A stretch of 64,000 nucleotides of DNA from Dendrobium chrysotoxum (Eukaryota; Streptophyta; Magnoliopsida; Asparagales; Orchidaceae): positions 84,661,663 to 84,725,662 of the forward strand of contig CM034313.1 in NCBI GenBank assembly GCA_019925795.1, read 5' to 3'. Made by a program: the position numbers and the translations under genes. Below the pieces are notes generated by a model that was not told where the DNA came from, did no database searches, and worked only from the letters and a program-made list of their open reading frames with translations. Positions 46,501 through 61,500 of this stretch are shown in pieces; the stretch's first letter is position 1, and the number at the start of each line of letters is the position of its first letter.

Positions 46501-49500
46501 AAATACACCCCGCACGGTGAACATCGGGGCGTGACACCTGAATCTCGAGTTCAGGGATCCGCCGCCGAAAGGTCCCGACGGAAAGGAAAGGAAATCTGGA
46601 GGCCAAAGCCTCGCAGAGAAGAAGACAATAGAAGAAAAAGAACTGACTTGGGCGTGACATCCAGTACAGCTTCCCGGAGATCCGCCCCCATCAGTAAACA
46701 ATATCAGAAGTGGGTCCAAAAGAAGACCCATGATGACGCTCCTCCCAACGGTAGACACCTTCGAGAATCCTCCAGGGGATCCCGTCGTTCTCTGACCCCT
46801 CCCAATAATGAATCTAACTTCGACCGTAGCCCACGGGTTGAAGAGATCTTCCTGCCTAACCAAGAACCGGAGATCCAGTGGCGCCGCCGCTCGGAGATCC
46901 GAGTACTAAAAGAAGGAGAAGAAGATATAGGAGAAGAAAATATTGAAGAATACATGGAAGGAAATCTAGAAGAAAATATGGAAGAATACATAGAAGAAGA
47001 CTTGGAAGAGGTAAATAACACCTTGGACATGGAAGTGGTCTACATGGTGAGACACATCAATGTCGAAGAGGAGGCCTACTACGACGATGATGAAGATGAC
47101 GATCGTTGGCAACCACCGCCTAGACAAGTATATCGGCGCCGCCATGAAGCCGGGTCCACCACTGGCAGAGGTGTCCATTCCCAAGAAGAGCGAGAAGAGG
47201 CTGAGGATAATCCCTTTGCTGACGAGAACGTCACGCTCGCAGAAATGCAGAGACAAATGAAACGTCAAAAGAGGGCCAAGGATAGGGAAATCTCTCAGTT
47301 GCATGAGAAAATGACAGAGATGATGACCCAAATGACGGCAATGATGCAGATCATGCAGAGAAATGCTGCAGTTGGTTCTATGCCCAATCCTCCCCCTGAT
47401 CCTCCAAACTTCCAAGTGCCGCAAGTCTCAGGAGTACAGGACACTCCTGAAGGTGGCCACGAGGCTCAGAATACCACTCGTCAACCCACTCCGCAGAATA
47501 TTGCAAGTACCTCCGAGCCTGTGACTGCTGCACAGCTTGAAGGGATCATTACAGAGAGGATTAGGGCTATTATAGCCATTGATCAGGCAGCAAAATTAGT
47601 GGGTAAAGGTCGCCCGTACCCGGCAGAGTATGATCAGGTGCCATATCCGAAGGGATATTCTGTGCCAAAATTCAATACTTTTGATGGCAACAAAAACCCC
47701 AGACAGCACCTGGCGCAGTTCAAAGCCACCTGCGGGAATACTGGAGGGAATGACGCTCTACTCTTCCGACAATTCGTTAGCAGTTTGACAGCAGCTGCTT
47801 TCGAAGGGTACGCCGAACTACCAAATGACTCTGTAAAGACATTTGCAGAGTTAGAGAATATGTTCGTGAAGAGATTTGCCAGTGCGACTGAGAAGATAAC
47901 GATCGCTGACCTTGCTCTGAATAAGAGAAAGAAGGAAGAATCAGTGACTAAATACATCACTCGCTGGCGCAATCTAAGCATGAAATGTGAGCAACAACTT
48001 GAAGAAGAACATGCCGTACAGTTGTTAATGGGAAACGTTGATGATAAAATGCAACCCTTCCTGTACATGGCTACTATCACCACATTTCAGGACCTGCTGG
48101 ACAGAGTGGCCAAGTTTGAGAAATTGAACTTGTCAAAATCAGAAAATTATTCTGATAAGCCCAAGAAGACTAAAGCCTCAGGTGTTAGAAGAGGTGAGGC
48201 TGACTCCATATTTTTCTCCAGAGCTGATAAGGAGAGGCAGATGACGTACAACGTAGACAAAGGCAAGCAGCCGATGCAATATCAAGAAAAGCCTAAGCAA
48301 GTCTACAATCCTAACCCCCAGCCGAAGCTGATACTCGGGGGTAATGACAAACCACGAACCTATCAGGGCGGTGGAGAACGCCCAAGGCAAACAACGGGAA
48401 CTGGTGATCGAACGTTCCCCTCCCTCAAAGACAAAATGAATAAGGAGTATTCATTCAAGAGGGAAAGTGTCGCCAAGTTATTTCGACAGGCTTTGAAAGC
48501 GGGTTTAGAACTACCAGAGTGCAAGAGACCCGAGGAGTCAAAACATAATGGCGATCCAAACTACTGTCCGTATCATCGAGTGATGAGTCACCCAATCGAA
48601 GATTGCTATGTCTTCAAGGATTGGCTTGAAAGAAAATATCGAAGGGGAGAGCTCACATTATCCGACAATGTGCTGACTCATCCCAGAAAAGAATCAACTC
48701 GGGTAGTTACAACTTCCTCCGTACCTCCGGTTGAAGAAAGAAAAAATGAAAAGAAGCCAGCTCAGGAAGAACAGTGGGAGACTGCGGTCTCTAAGAAAAC
48801 TGTGAAAATGTTGAAACAGCTTGAAGAAGTTCCATGTGTAAAATGGAAATCTCCCACTGAGCCGGTGATAGACTCCAAGGCTCTGCCCGTGGTGCGAGCG
48901 TCTGCTTCTAAACAGTTTCCCAACCAAGTTGGAACTTCAAAGTCTGGAAAGAAAAAGTCCTCCAAGAAGAAGACAAAACTGAAGAAGCCCAAGGAAAAGA
49001 AAACAGCAACCCAAAGGGTTATAGATAGTCTGGATGAATACTACCAGACCGCGAGGCGTCCTATTAAGCTTGCTGACTTTATGTCAGAGCTCAAGATTGA
49101 CGAAGCAGAAGAGGCTGATGAGGATCCTCTTCCCATAGAAGTCTGTCGGGTCATTTCAGCAACGCCAATAACTCTGACAAAAGAAAAATATGTCAGAGAG
49201 ATGATCGTTGAAACCTGTCTGGCAACATCGTCAATGGACTACAGCTCAGAGGAGGATCTGTATTTTCCAAAGACAGATGAATCTGATCCCGATATAGCGT
49301 CGCAGATAGGACATGTAAATCTGGGAGGTGATTCTGAGTCAACGAATGAATCCCTAGACGCGACGATGGCAGACTCTGAAGAAAATTCACCGTCAAATGA
49401 GTCTGATCCAGAAGAGATCGCTCAAGTGCAGTTGAGAAGTGGCAAGATACTGCCACCTCCGCCAAAGAAAGGAATATCCAATAAGGATAAGGGAAAAGAG

Positions 49501-52500
49501 ATAGTTATCAACGAAGACATTATCTCCGAGGATCCCAAGAAGAAACATACTCCAGTCAAGGGAATAGATTATAATATCTTATCACATCTGAGGAAGATCC
49601 CTGCCCAGCTCAGCATATACGATGCTCTGGTGATGTCTAAGGAGCTTCGGGAGACTTTGATTCAGGCTCTCAAAGACCCCGAAAGATATGAGGCGTACTT
49701 CGCTGAACGTAACCTAACTGAGGTCCTACAAGCTCGTAACGAGCCGTTCATCACTTTCACCGAGGACGACATGATGCTCGGGACTGCAGACCACAACCGA
49801 CCTCTGTATGTTACTGCAGAGAGTGATGATTTGGTAATCAGTCGAATTCTGATTGACCCAGGGTCCTCCATCAACCTTATGAGCTTAAAAGCACTAAGGT
49901 CGTTGTGCCTCAACGTCGAACACCTCGGGCCAGATAAGCTTATGGTACATGGTTTTAATGAAAAAGGGCAGAAAACCCTTGGATCGTTTATGCTACCTCT
50001 TGTGTTCGGAGAATTTCACACAGAAGCCAAGTTCCATGTGATTGATGCGGATACTTCATTCAAGGCGCTCCTGGGTCGCCCCTGGTTGCATGAATATGGC
50101 GTTGTCCCGTCAACATTACATCAGTGCATGAAGTATCTCAGGGATGGAGAAGAATTCAGAATTTCTGGTGATATCCAGCCCTTTACGGTCCATGAAGCAA
50201 CAGTCTATGAAGATGCGCAGTATTTCATGCCAAAGAAGCAAAGACTGTCAAACTCTCTGAAGGCTCAAGCATCAAATCTAGAGAGTGCAAAACGACCTGA
50301 ACAAAAAAGTGAGAAAAAGCAGGTGGGGAGAAAGAAGGCAACGCCGACTCTTCCCAAAGAAGCTACCACTTCCACCTCTAAAGAAAGAAAACATGTACCT
50401 CACCTTGGGAGCGACACAGATGAAGATGATGTCACCCCTACAAAATCTCAGAAGGTATGCCATTCGATGGACGAATGGAGTAGGGAGGTCGCATATTCAA
50501 ATGATGACTATGACTACGACTCTATCTATATGAACACGGTACAAGAGGTATTCTCTAGAAGAATAAACAGCCTATCAATCTCAGATAGCGTGCTCGTAGT
50601 CACTCGTATTCCCCTACAGTATTTTAAAGAAATAATTCAACGAGATGTGCATAAAGTTGAAGAACTTGTAACCCTTTATCTGCCTCCAATCAGAAAGGGG
50701 ATCGAGTCAGGGAATATATTCTACTCCGTAGGAAGGGATGAAGAAGTGAATCGTGATTGGGACCATGTCTTCATCGATTCTGAAGAATTACTACCTACGA
50801 GGCTACCTAGGTTTAATACCAAAGGTATTCAAAGAATGTTACGAAAGTGGATCAATGTTCCCACTCCCAAACGATAACTTCGTATGTGTTTAAGTCTCTG
50901 GTATGGAAGGAATCCGCATCCAATGCGGTGGAAGGAGATGAATGCATATAAAGGTATTGGATTCGTCAGGCGAAAATGCATCCAGAAGGAGACTTGCCGA
51001 GCCATCACTTACAGGGAAGTTGAATCCAATGATGTTCCTGATGAAGAAGCCTACGAAGCTGAGGATTACGATGATCAGCCTCTAGAGGCCAAGCCTGCAC
51101 CAGAAGAGCTTGAAGATGGTGGACAGGCAACCACTATGGACGAACTAAAAGAAGTCAACTTGGGAACCGAGGATGACCCTCGCCCAACCTTCATTAGTTC
51201 CCTTCTGCCAGAAGATCAAGTGGAAGAGATAAAAGAACTCCTCTGTGAATTCAGGGATTGCTTTGCCTGGACATATGCTGAAATGCCTGGCTTATCCCCT
51301 GAGGTAGCAGTTCATAGGTTGGCAATCAAACCGGATGTCGCACCCGTCAAACAAGCTCCAAGGAGAATGAGATTGGAGATTGAAGAACAGGTGATTGCTG
51401 AAACCAAAAAGCTCATAGAAGCGGGCTTCATCCGTGAAGAGAAATACGCTGACTGGATCGCCAATATCGTCCCGGTGAAGAAGAAGAATGGACAGATTCG
51501 TATCTGTATCGACTTTCGGGACCTCAACAAGGCGTGTCCAAAAGATGACTTTCCACTTCCTGTATCCGAACTCCTGGTAGACAACACGTCAAACTATGAC
51601 ATGTTCTCGTTTATGGATGGATCGTCAGGATACAACCAGATCAAGATGGCTCCTGAGGATGAAAGATATACGTCATTCAGAACGCCCATCGGCATTTTCT
51701 GCTATACGGTCATGCCCTTCGGCTTGAAGAACGCTGGTGCCACCTACCAACGGGCGATGACCCATATCTTTGATGAATTAATACATCAGAAGGTCGAATG
51801 CTATGTAGATGACCTGGTCGTTAAGAGCATGGACCGAAAAGATCATTTAAACGACCTGAAGATCGTATTTGAAAGAATCAGAAAATTTGACTTGAAGATG
51901 AATCCTCTCAAATGCGCTTTCGGGGTCTCCTCCGGTAAATTTCTTGGCTATGTCGTTCGTCATCGAGGCATAGAAGTTGATCCCAATAAAATCAAGGCGA
52001 TTATAGAGATGCCACCGCCAAGAAGCCTCCGTCAACTCCGCTCCTTACAAGGACAATTGGCTTTCATTCGACGATTCATATCGAATCTGTCGGGTAGGTG
52101 CCAGCCATTTTCAAAATTGATGAAGAAGGACGTTCGCTTCAAGTGGGATGAAGAATGTCAAGAAGCATTTGACAGTATCAAGAGATATCTGTTAAATCCG
52201 CCCATTCTCGCAGCGCCGATTCCGGGGAAGCCTCTTATACTGTATACGGCAGCACTAGAAGAGTCCCTTGGAGCGTTACTGGCTCAGCACAATGAGGAAG
52301 GAAAAGAGAATGCACTCTACTACATCAGTCGGAGATTAATCGGAGCAGAGATACGATATTCTCCAATTGAGAAACATTGTCTGGCATTGATCTTTGCAGT
52401 CCAGAAACTTCGCCACTATATGTTATCTCATAAAATCACCTTGATATCAAGGATCGATCCGCTGAAGTTCTTGATGACAAGACCAGCGTTGACAGGTCGT

Positions 52501-55500
52501 TTGGCAAGGTGGGCAGTGCTATTACTGCAATTTGATATAGTGTACATGCCACAGAAAGCAGTAAAGGGACAAGCTTTGGCAGATTTCCTCGCCGCACATC
52601 CAATCCCAGCTGACTCTCCGCTCAATGATGATTTGCCAGATGAACAAATCATGCAAGTTGATGAAGAAGAAAATGTACCGTTTTGGGAGATGTACTTTGA
52701 TGGGGCATCGTCTATCAAGTCTCCCAAACCTCCAAATCTTGCAAAGGCCCAAGCTGGCATCGGTCTAGTCTTTATAGAACCCGAGGGAGGCATAATGAGA
52801 TTCTCGTTAAGTCTAACTGAACCTCGGACCAATAATGAAGCCGAATACGAAGCTCTAATAGCAGGACTGGAGATTGCAATTGATGTCCAAATCACAGATC
52901 TCCAAATCTTCGGCGATTCTCAACTTGTGATAAATCAAGTTCTGGGCATTTACAAAATCTGCAAACTTGAATTGGCTCACTATCACCGACGAGCTCTCGA
53001 GCTTCTAAAACAAATATCGAATGTCAAGATAACTCAAGTTCCTCGAGGACAGAATGCAAAAGCAGATTGTCTAGCTAAACTGGCCAAGGAGCTTGCATAT
53101 GAAGATAAAAGGCCACCTATATTCATTGCGGTTGAAAATCGCCGGGTCTTAGAGCCAGCAACCCTACAATTCCCGCAAGCAGAGGGAATACCAGGTTCGA
53201 GCCAACAGGATGCAGCCCCGGTTGATCCTCAACCTCCCCAACAAATCACTATTAAAAATCAACCAGGGGAACGTCCAGCAGTAAAAAGACGAAGAACTGG
53301 TAGATTCTCAGAGTCGTGGTTGGATTGCCTAGATGTTGAAGTCGAAGACGATTGGAGGCAACCATTCGTCGACTACTTCAAAGAAAGCAAACTTCCAACA
53401 GATAAATCTCTGGCTGCACAAATTAGAAAAAGAGCATTACGATACGCGTTTGTCAATGACACGTTGTACCGACGAGCTTTTGATCAAATGTGGCTAAGGT
53501 GCCTAGGGACCAAGGAAGCTGATAAAGTGGTAGCAGAAGTTCATGAAGGACTCTGCGGAGCGCATCAGTCAGGTCCCAAGATGGCTGCTAAAATCAAAAG
53601 AATGGGTTATTACTGGCCTACGATGGTGAGAGATTGTATCAACCACGCTAAGAGGTGCCACGAGTGTCAGATTCATGGTGATGTTATTCATCAACCACCA
53701 AATCCACTGCACCCAACAATCGCATCCTGGCCATTTGAATGTTGGGGCACAGATATAATTGGACCAATAGATCCGCCGTCATCGGCAGGGCACCGCTTTA
53801 TTCTGGCAGCAACAGACTATTTTTCTAAATGGACAGAAGCGGCACCATTCAGGGAAGTCACGTCCGAGCACGTGATCAATTTCTTTACCCACAATGTCGT
53901 CTACAGATTCGGTGTACCACGCCGAGTGATCTCAGACAATGGCACAGCATTCAAAAGCACGAAAATCTACAAGTTTGTTGATCGTCACAAGATTGACTGG
54001 CGGTACTCGTCTATATATAACCCAAGAGCAAATGGTTTGGCAGAGGCCTTCAACAAGACACTGGTGAAATTGTTGAAGAAGATCCTCACCAAGAACAAAA
54101 GAGAATGGCATACAAAAATGGCAGAAGCGTTATGGGCGTATCGTACGACCTACAAAACACCAACCAAAGCTACTCCCTATTCACTAGTGTTCGGGGCTGA
54201 AGCCGTCTTGCCATTAGAAGTTGAACTACCGTCTCTTCGGGTCGCTATCCAAAATGATCTCACTCAAGAGCAGAATGCTCGCTTGAGAATGGAGGAGCTT
54301 GATGCACTCGACGAAGTTAGATTGCAAGCCCAACAAAACTTAGAGATCTACCGAGGAAGGATGGCGAAATCATTTGATCGGATGGTGCTCCCTCGGTCCT
54401 TTCAAGAAGGAGAATTGGTCATGGTGCTGAGAAGGCCAATCATCCCTCACCGAAAAATTGGTGGCAAATTCGTATCCAATTGGGAGGGTCCCTTCGTCAT
54501 TGAAAAGGTGTACCAAGGAGGAGCCTACCAGCTCATCGATCTGCACGGTCAGAGGCCCATGCCGCCGATCAACGGTCGACACCTGAAGAAGTACCATGCA
54601 TAAGATTGCCCGAAGAAATGTCATGCTTGATGTACCGTATATTTCATGCGTATCTATATACACTTTACATTTTTACATTTTGAAATTCTCTTGTGCTTGC
54701 AAGAATGCATTTCAAAATCTCCCTGCAGGACATAGGGCATTTTAAATATTTATTTGGGTCGACATCGCGCCGCATGCCGAGATCCCCAAATAAATATTTA
54801 AAATCACAAAATCTCAAATTTATTCTACTCTGAAATGTCCCTGCGAGACAAGGGGCATTTTAAATATTTATTCGGGTCGACATCGCGCTGCATGCCGAGA
54901 TCCCCGAATAAATATTTAAAATAACCAACGCAAATATTCTTTTATACTGAAGAATACAATGAATTCTTTTCAAAGTATATGCAGGTGAGCTTCAAAAGAC
55001 TGAGACATCACCTTCTCCAACGTACCAAGATTTCAAAGATCATAAAGAGATTTTTGCAACTACACACTCTAACAAATTGAGCCAGAACAACCTGAAGTCT
55101 TTCAGCAGCCTGAAGCTTAAGGTTCGAGTGGGTGTAAGAGGTCGGATTCAACACGCCCAAATATGGCCGGATCGCTGGCAGCTCCGTCTACTCAACACGC
55201 CACAAGAAAGGCCGTAATAGCGGAACCCCCACTTCGTCAACCCGTCAGTAAGGACTGTAGGAAGTACGAAGGCAAATTTGACTCGATAAGTTCAAGTGAT
55301 CGTAGTCTACAAAATTCTCCTAATTGACCGGAGAATCAAGGTTCCAATGGGAAGGAGAAATCTCGAGCAATTACCAAATTCGTGTAGGCTCTAAATCTTC
55401 AACCACAAAGGAAGACTCAAAATCTATCAACTTCAGCAAAATCAGCATTGGGAAGCACATTTCCCCTAGCTCAAGTCTGAAGCCTGAATGGGTGTAAGAG

Positions 55501-58500
55501 GTCGGATCCAACAAGCCCAAATATGGCCGGATCGCTGGCAGCTCCATCTACTCAACACGCCATAAGAAAGGCCGCAGTAGAGGAACCCCCATCTCAGCAA
55601 CCAGAGGACGAAGAGCTGTCAAATCCCAGCTCGCCCAATCTGATGAACTCAAGTGACTCAGATTAAAGTCTCCTCGAGTGATTAAGGATCAAGATACTAC
55701 TCATTATTGGTACTATCAACCAAATCCAAAACCTACAAATCCTTCAACAAATCCGTAAAGCACAAAGCTAGGATCGAAGGAATTTTTCTTCAATAAGTCC
55801 ACCAAAGCACAAAGCAAAGGATCGAAGAAATCATCCCAAAAGTTGGCATAAAAGCTTAAAGCTGAACTAAGAGGATTCTGTCATCAACAAGTCCGTTATG
55901 CACAAAGCTCTGGACCGATGACTTCTCGCCAACGACCTAATACATCTAGGTCACCGGCATCTACCCCTTCATCAAGCCCGCCAAAGCTAGAAGCATAGGG
56001 CAGAAGGCACAAACCACCTGACAAGTCAGTGAAGACAAATCAGGTAATTCTCCATCAATGTCCGCCGCACAAAGCACAGGACAGGATGAACCAAAATCTC
56101 AAGTAAACTAAAGCTACAAAAAGAAGTATCCTGAATGACTTCTACAGATATCCCTAAAGACTGGGGGCATTTTAAATATTTATTCGGGTCGACATCGCGC
56201 CGCATGCCGAGATCCCCAAATAAATATTTAAAATTTCTTGCCGAAATACAGTTAAAGGAGAGAAGAATGGAAGATCCTCAATGAACTGGATGTGTCATCA
56301 GCAAGAAGTATAATTTGGGCAGGATATAATCAGTACAAGAGACTGCAAAGTCCCACCAACTGATGAATTTGGAAATGTCGAGCAATTACTAAATTGCTAG
56401 AAAATGATGTGATAGTGGTAGCAAAAGAAGAACAGAAAGTGGGGATGCTATCTACTACCTTCAATCTACAAAATAACAACCCAAGGATGTCAATTTGAAG
56501 TATTCTATCACTATCCCATGGATCTCTATTCAACCAAGAGCAAATATGTCAACTATACTGAAGATTTCAAATGTATCTAAAGATCTATGAAGACACAGAG
56601 ATGGACTCATGGAGAGCTACAGAATGAGAATTTTAGTGTGACATCCAAGCAAACTTTTGGAGATCCACTAAATGAAAACCTCTATGTGACATCTAGAGCA
56701 GATGCCTAGAGATCCATAGAGTTAATCAACATACAACAAACGTAATTCGCTCTAGATGCGCGTACCACATTTGTTGGGGGGCATTTGTTGACCTCCACAA
56801 CATACAAAAAAAATCGAATAAAAAAAATGTCTTGCATACCTGCTCTGTCGGACCCATACCGAGATCCTGCCGAAATCCTATCGAAATCAGCCGCCTGCTA
56901 CAGTCCCCATCCCCTGCAAACGGCGCCGTTTCAGAGCAGGGCACGCAAAAATCCCGCGCTTGCCTCGGTCAAACAGCCCTCGTCGCCTTTAAAATGAGAA
57001 CTTGCGAAGCTCTCGACACACACATTCGCACTCCCCCTCTCGCTACTATTCCCATTCGCCATTTCCTCCTCCTAGCTCCCACCAACTCCAAGCCCTGTCC
57101 GATCGGAAACACACACGACCTTCCCTCATTCCTTCCGATTCCCAAGCTCTGCCCAACCTCTACCCTGGTCCCGACGGCTGCTTCCCCACGCGAGAAATCC
57201 CAAACTCCATCGGACCTGTGTACCTGTAGGATCGGAAGTCACGGCATTTCCACGAAGCCGACTGCCCTAGCCTTCCTCGGAAACAGCGACGGGAGCCGCT
57301 CACTACGAAGCTAACTTTCTCCCTTCCGATTGCTTCCTCGGCTCCTTTGCTGCTGTTCGACTTCGGATCCTTCGTGGTTACCCGACTTCGCTCCTTCCAC
57401 GACTTCCCTTCCTGTCAGTTCGAAAGTTACGACATTTTAACTGGAAGCAACGACGAGAGCTGCTCACTGTGAAGGATCGGAAGCCACGCCATTTTAATCA
57501 GAGATAATGATGGGAGCTCTCTTGCTGTGAGGGTAACTTTCTCCCTTTCCTGCGCCTCTTCGGCCAAATCCCGCAACTTTGCCGAACCAGAGAAGGGAGG
57601 GAGAGAGGTTAATTAATATTAATTAAAATTAATGCTAATTAATTTTAATTAATGATTAATTAATTGTAAATATCATTATTCTTATTTTAATTTATTATTA
57701 TTTGATAATTAATTATAGTTAACTTTAATTAAATTATTATAATTAATCCTAATTAATTATAATTAATTTTAATCAAAGATTAATCTTAATTAATTATAGT
57801 TTTTTTTATTTAATTATAATTAATTATTATTAATTAATTTATTAAAGATTAATTAATAATTAATCAGTTATAATTAATTAAATTTAAATATAATTAATTA
57901 TTTTAATTAATTATACTAATTATGATTAATTGCTTTAATTAATTATAATTAACTGTAATTAATTAAAAATAATTATAAAAAGAGAGAGAATGCCTCTTTG
58001 CTCTTCCCTTGCCTTGACCCTCGTGCCACGAACCTCTACACCGCCGGTCGCCAAGGTATAACCCTTCTGAACTTAAAAAAAAAACTCCGAGAACTCGTTC
58101 TCGTCGTTCGCGGCGGACCGGAAAACCGCCTATACACGCTTTCATAAGCGTGGTGGGATGGGACCCCGGTGCGGCGCCTACAACGAGGCGGGTAATCACC
58201 TCAAAATCCTATCCTCGGCGTTCGTGTCGAGCCGGCAAACCGCCTATACACGCTTTCATAAGTGTGGTGGGAAGGGAACCCGGTGCGACACCTACGACGA
58301 GGCAGGTAGGCCCTATGCACGCTTTCTTAAGCGTGGTGGGGACGATCTTAAGTACCCGTACCTGCGGGGAAACAAAATGCTTTTCTTTTTCAGGTACGTC
58401 AAAAACCCATACACGCTTTCTTAAGCGTGGTGGGGGATTGAAGACTTTACACGGCCGCGGTGTCCTCGAAAGAGGGCATCTACCATACACGCTTTCTTAA

Positions 58501-61500
58501 GCGTGGTGGAAAAGGCCCAGTTTTTCGTTATTTCCCCTAAACGGGGGAGATGCCGGAATGCTGCCGAAATTTCGGGTGATCATATGACTGCTTTTGGACC
58601 TGATTTGGACAAATTTTGGACAACTTTAAACTCAAAAGAACAAATGACAAGATTCAAAATTTGATTTTTATTGAATATTAAATGACTTGAACTTGAAGTA
58701 AATCTTGATTCAAATTTGAGTAAAATTAACTTGAATTGAGCTTGGAATTCAAAGTTGATATTGGAACTTGGATTTGAACAAAAAGAGAACTTTGAACAAG
58801 ATTGTAGGGGACCAATTTGAACATTCACAGAGGACTTTGATTTGGACTTCAGCCATAACAAATGCAAAGGATTTTGACTAGAACAATTTGAACTTGAACT
58901 CAAACTGTATAACATCAAGTGAGATTTGAGCTTTGAGCTTGCAAGCATTTGACCCGAATCTAAATGAACTCAATATAACTATATGAGTCATGGGGCTTGA
59001 ATTTGATTTGAGTATCAAGTGGACAAAGCTTGGACTCAATTTGAACATCAAATGAATGTGACTTGGACTAGTTGGATTCAAACCCAGATGAAATGAAATC
59101 AAATTGGGGTTAAGTTCAAATTAACTTGAACACGAAATCGAATTGGGCTCGAGTGCTGAACTTGATCTGAATGTTACAAATAGCTTGAATAATGTGGACT
59201 ACAAAGAGCTGGACTTGAATGAATATGATCTCTAAGGAACTTGAATTAGAGTCGAGCATATAGAACCAAACTTTGGATCGCTGAATGAGCAATTAAGGTC
59301 TGGGTGAATCTTAATCGTTCAAGTGGACATAAATGAGCACAAAGCTTGTGTTGGTCAATGAATTAAAGTCAGAGACTTGTCACAATACCATCAATCATCC
59401 TTCTAACATGTGCAAGAGAATTGTGAGAAACGCAATAGCGCAAATAGACACAAGAGATATGCAAATAACTTCTCCACTACATCAATGCAAAAAAAACACC
59501 ACAAAGAGAAAATGCTTAAAGAGTGCATACCAAATTCAAATTGAAGTGTGGCCCTCTCACAATCAAACACAAGTTAACATAAAAGCGATTGTATTGATAT
59601 CTCGCAAGTGAGGGAGACTAGTGTATAATGAACATAATATCCTCCTTATAAGTGATGTTGGCTACTTTGCAAATATACAGTGGTCCACTTACAAGCAACT
59701 ACAAGAAACCCATGAATGTCTAGGAACGATAGTGAGACATGTACAGATGAATGTGATAATGTTCTACGATCAACGTCAAGGCAAGCAGATGCGCTCAAAT
59801 ATGCAAATAATGAAGATTGAAATTGACGGCAATCTTCATGTCAAACTCATAAGAGGACATAATATGCTCTACAAACAACGAAGTCTCTTGCTAACATACA
59901 AATAAGTTCAAGGGATATGCAATGGATGCAATGGTATCCCTCCAATTAACACTAGCGGGTTTGCTGATGTATGCAACAGCCTCTCCTAAACATGAAACCA
60001 ATATACAAGCACAGGCTGAGGGCTTGTAGTGGATAAAATAACGCACCTACAAGGCGTTATGAGAAACAAGTCACATATACAACATGTCATCTGTGGATAT
60101 TTACGGGAGGTCCGTAGTCAATTCAAATACTTGTAGATAATGTAGGAAGATCTGCAATACATACAATCTCTCTGCGAGTGCAGATGTATGTAAAACATGT
60201 CACTCGTGGGTAGATGCAGAAAGACTTCAGTAAATGCAGTCTCCTGAAGTCGATTTCAATTTATGAATGAAAACATCTACCTGCCTACCAGCAACAGTTG
60301 TGGAGATCGTACGATGCCACGCCACCGGATCCGCAACTTTTATGCAAACGGACAGAAGGCGTGTACAAATATTCCAAGAATACCCCTGCACGTGTGCACT
60401 TTAATTTGTATACACATAGGTACACTAAAAGGAGAAAATATAATCATAACCCGCATGGGCCCCGGCGAGCGTGTTATTGGTACACACGTGACGTCTAGGG
60501 ATGCTGCGCGGGTTAATAAGTGAATTCTAGTTCGAGCCCGATCCTCCTATACAGGTAGATAGGAGTCGACACGGCTCGAACCATTAAATAAATATGCAGT
60601 CGTGAGATCGACTGAGATATTTATTTTATACATTCATATTAGGCCTTCAAGGTCTATAATCAAGTGAATTCACTTACAAAAGGCTCAAAGCCTACGAAAC
60701 CCGATCCTCTATCGACCAGTAGATAGAGTCGACAGGGTCCAATCAATAAAATATAAATAACCCCACACCCCGATGATGGCCGCTTTGACAGCAAATCTCA
60801 ACTGGAGGGGTTCATACAAATAATTCAAAATGCCATCCAAATCATTCCAAAAAAAATCCAAAAATATTTAAAATTTAAATTCAATCATCAAAATACTTAA
60901 AGCAAACTCATCCATCCTCCGCAACAGCTTGCCGAGGTGGACAAATTGAAAAATACTTCAGCTCACATAGAGCTAGTGCCTAGTTGAAAATATCACTAGG
61001 ATCCATTCTCAAATAATCTCCTGCCAGCAAGGACGTGGTACGAGTCCTCTAACCGGCAGTTTCGCCGCCAAATGGCACTGCAGGATAAACGGTTATGACT
61101 CGGGGCCCTCTGAACCAGGTGGTCGCCGCCAAATGGCACCATTATATTATGGTTATGGCCAGAGCCCGTATGCTCCCCAATGGCATCAAATCCTTGAGAT
61201 ATGAATCAATAGGATATGATCGATAGGGCACAAAGCCCTCTGTTAGCTAAGGTGGATCCAAATTTGTCCCCTTAGACAAATACCCACCCCAGGTCTACAA
61301 GGTACCCTTGGACGAAGCAACCCATGGCTGCCGACAAGGATCCTTCTGTCAGGTTGGGTCGACTACCTCCTCTGACTAAGTAGACCAGGGACCATGATGG
61401 CCCGGGATGATGGAACCATGGGATCTTGATCGGGTCTATCATCCATTCCCCCACCATCCGCTTTAAGTGCAAGGTGGTAAAAATTTCTATTTTAAATATC

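Larger units (their letters stand above)
54604..56785 (+). other. Tat element 3' non-coding region with repeats
   Basis: 2.2 kb without a coding frame. It contains three copies of a long hairpin (54739, 54857, 56169), a ~115-bp block repeated at a 360-bp offset (55127-55245 and 55487-55605) and degenerate CAAAGC..AGGATCGAAG words at 55740-55930. It ends in a G-rich polypurine tract. Confidence 0.85.

Noticed and set aside
46262..52895. Many minus-strand ORFs across the Tat coding region
   Set aside because: They are antisense shadows of the gag-protease and pol frames.
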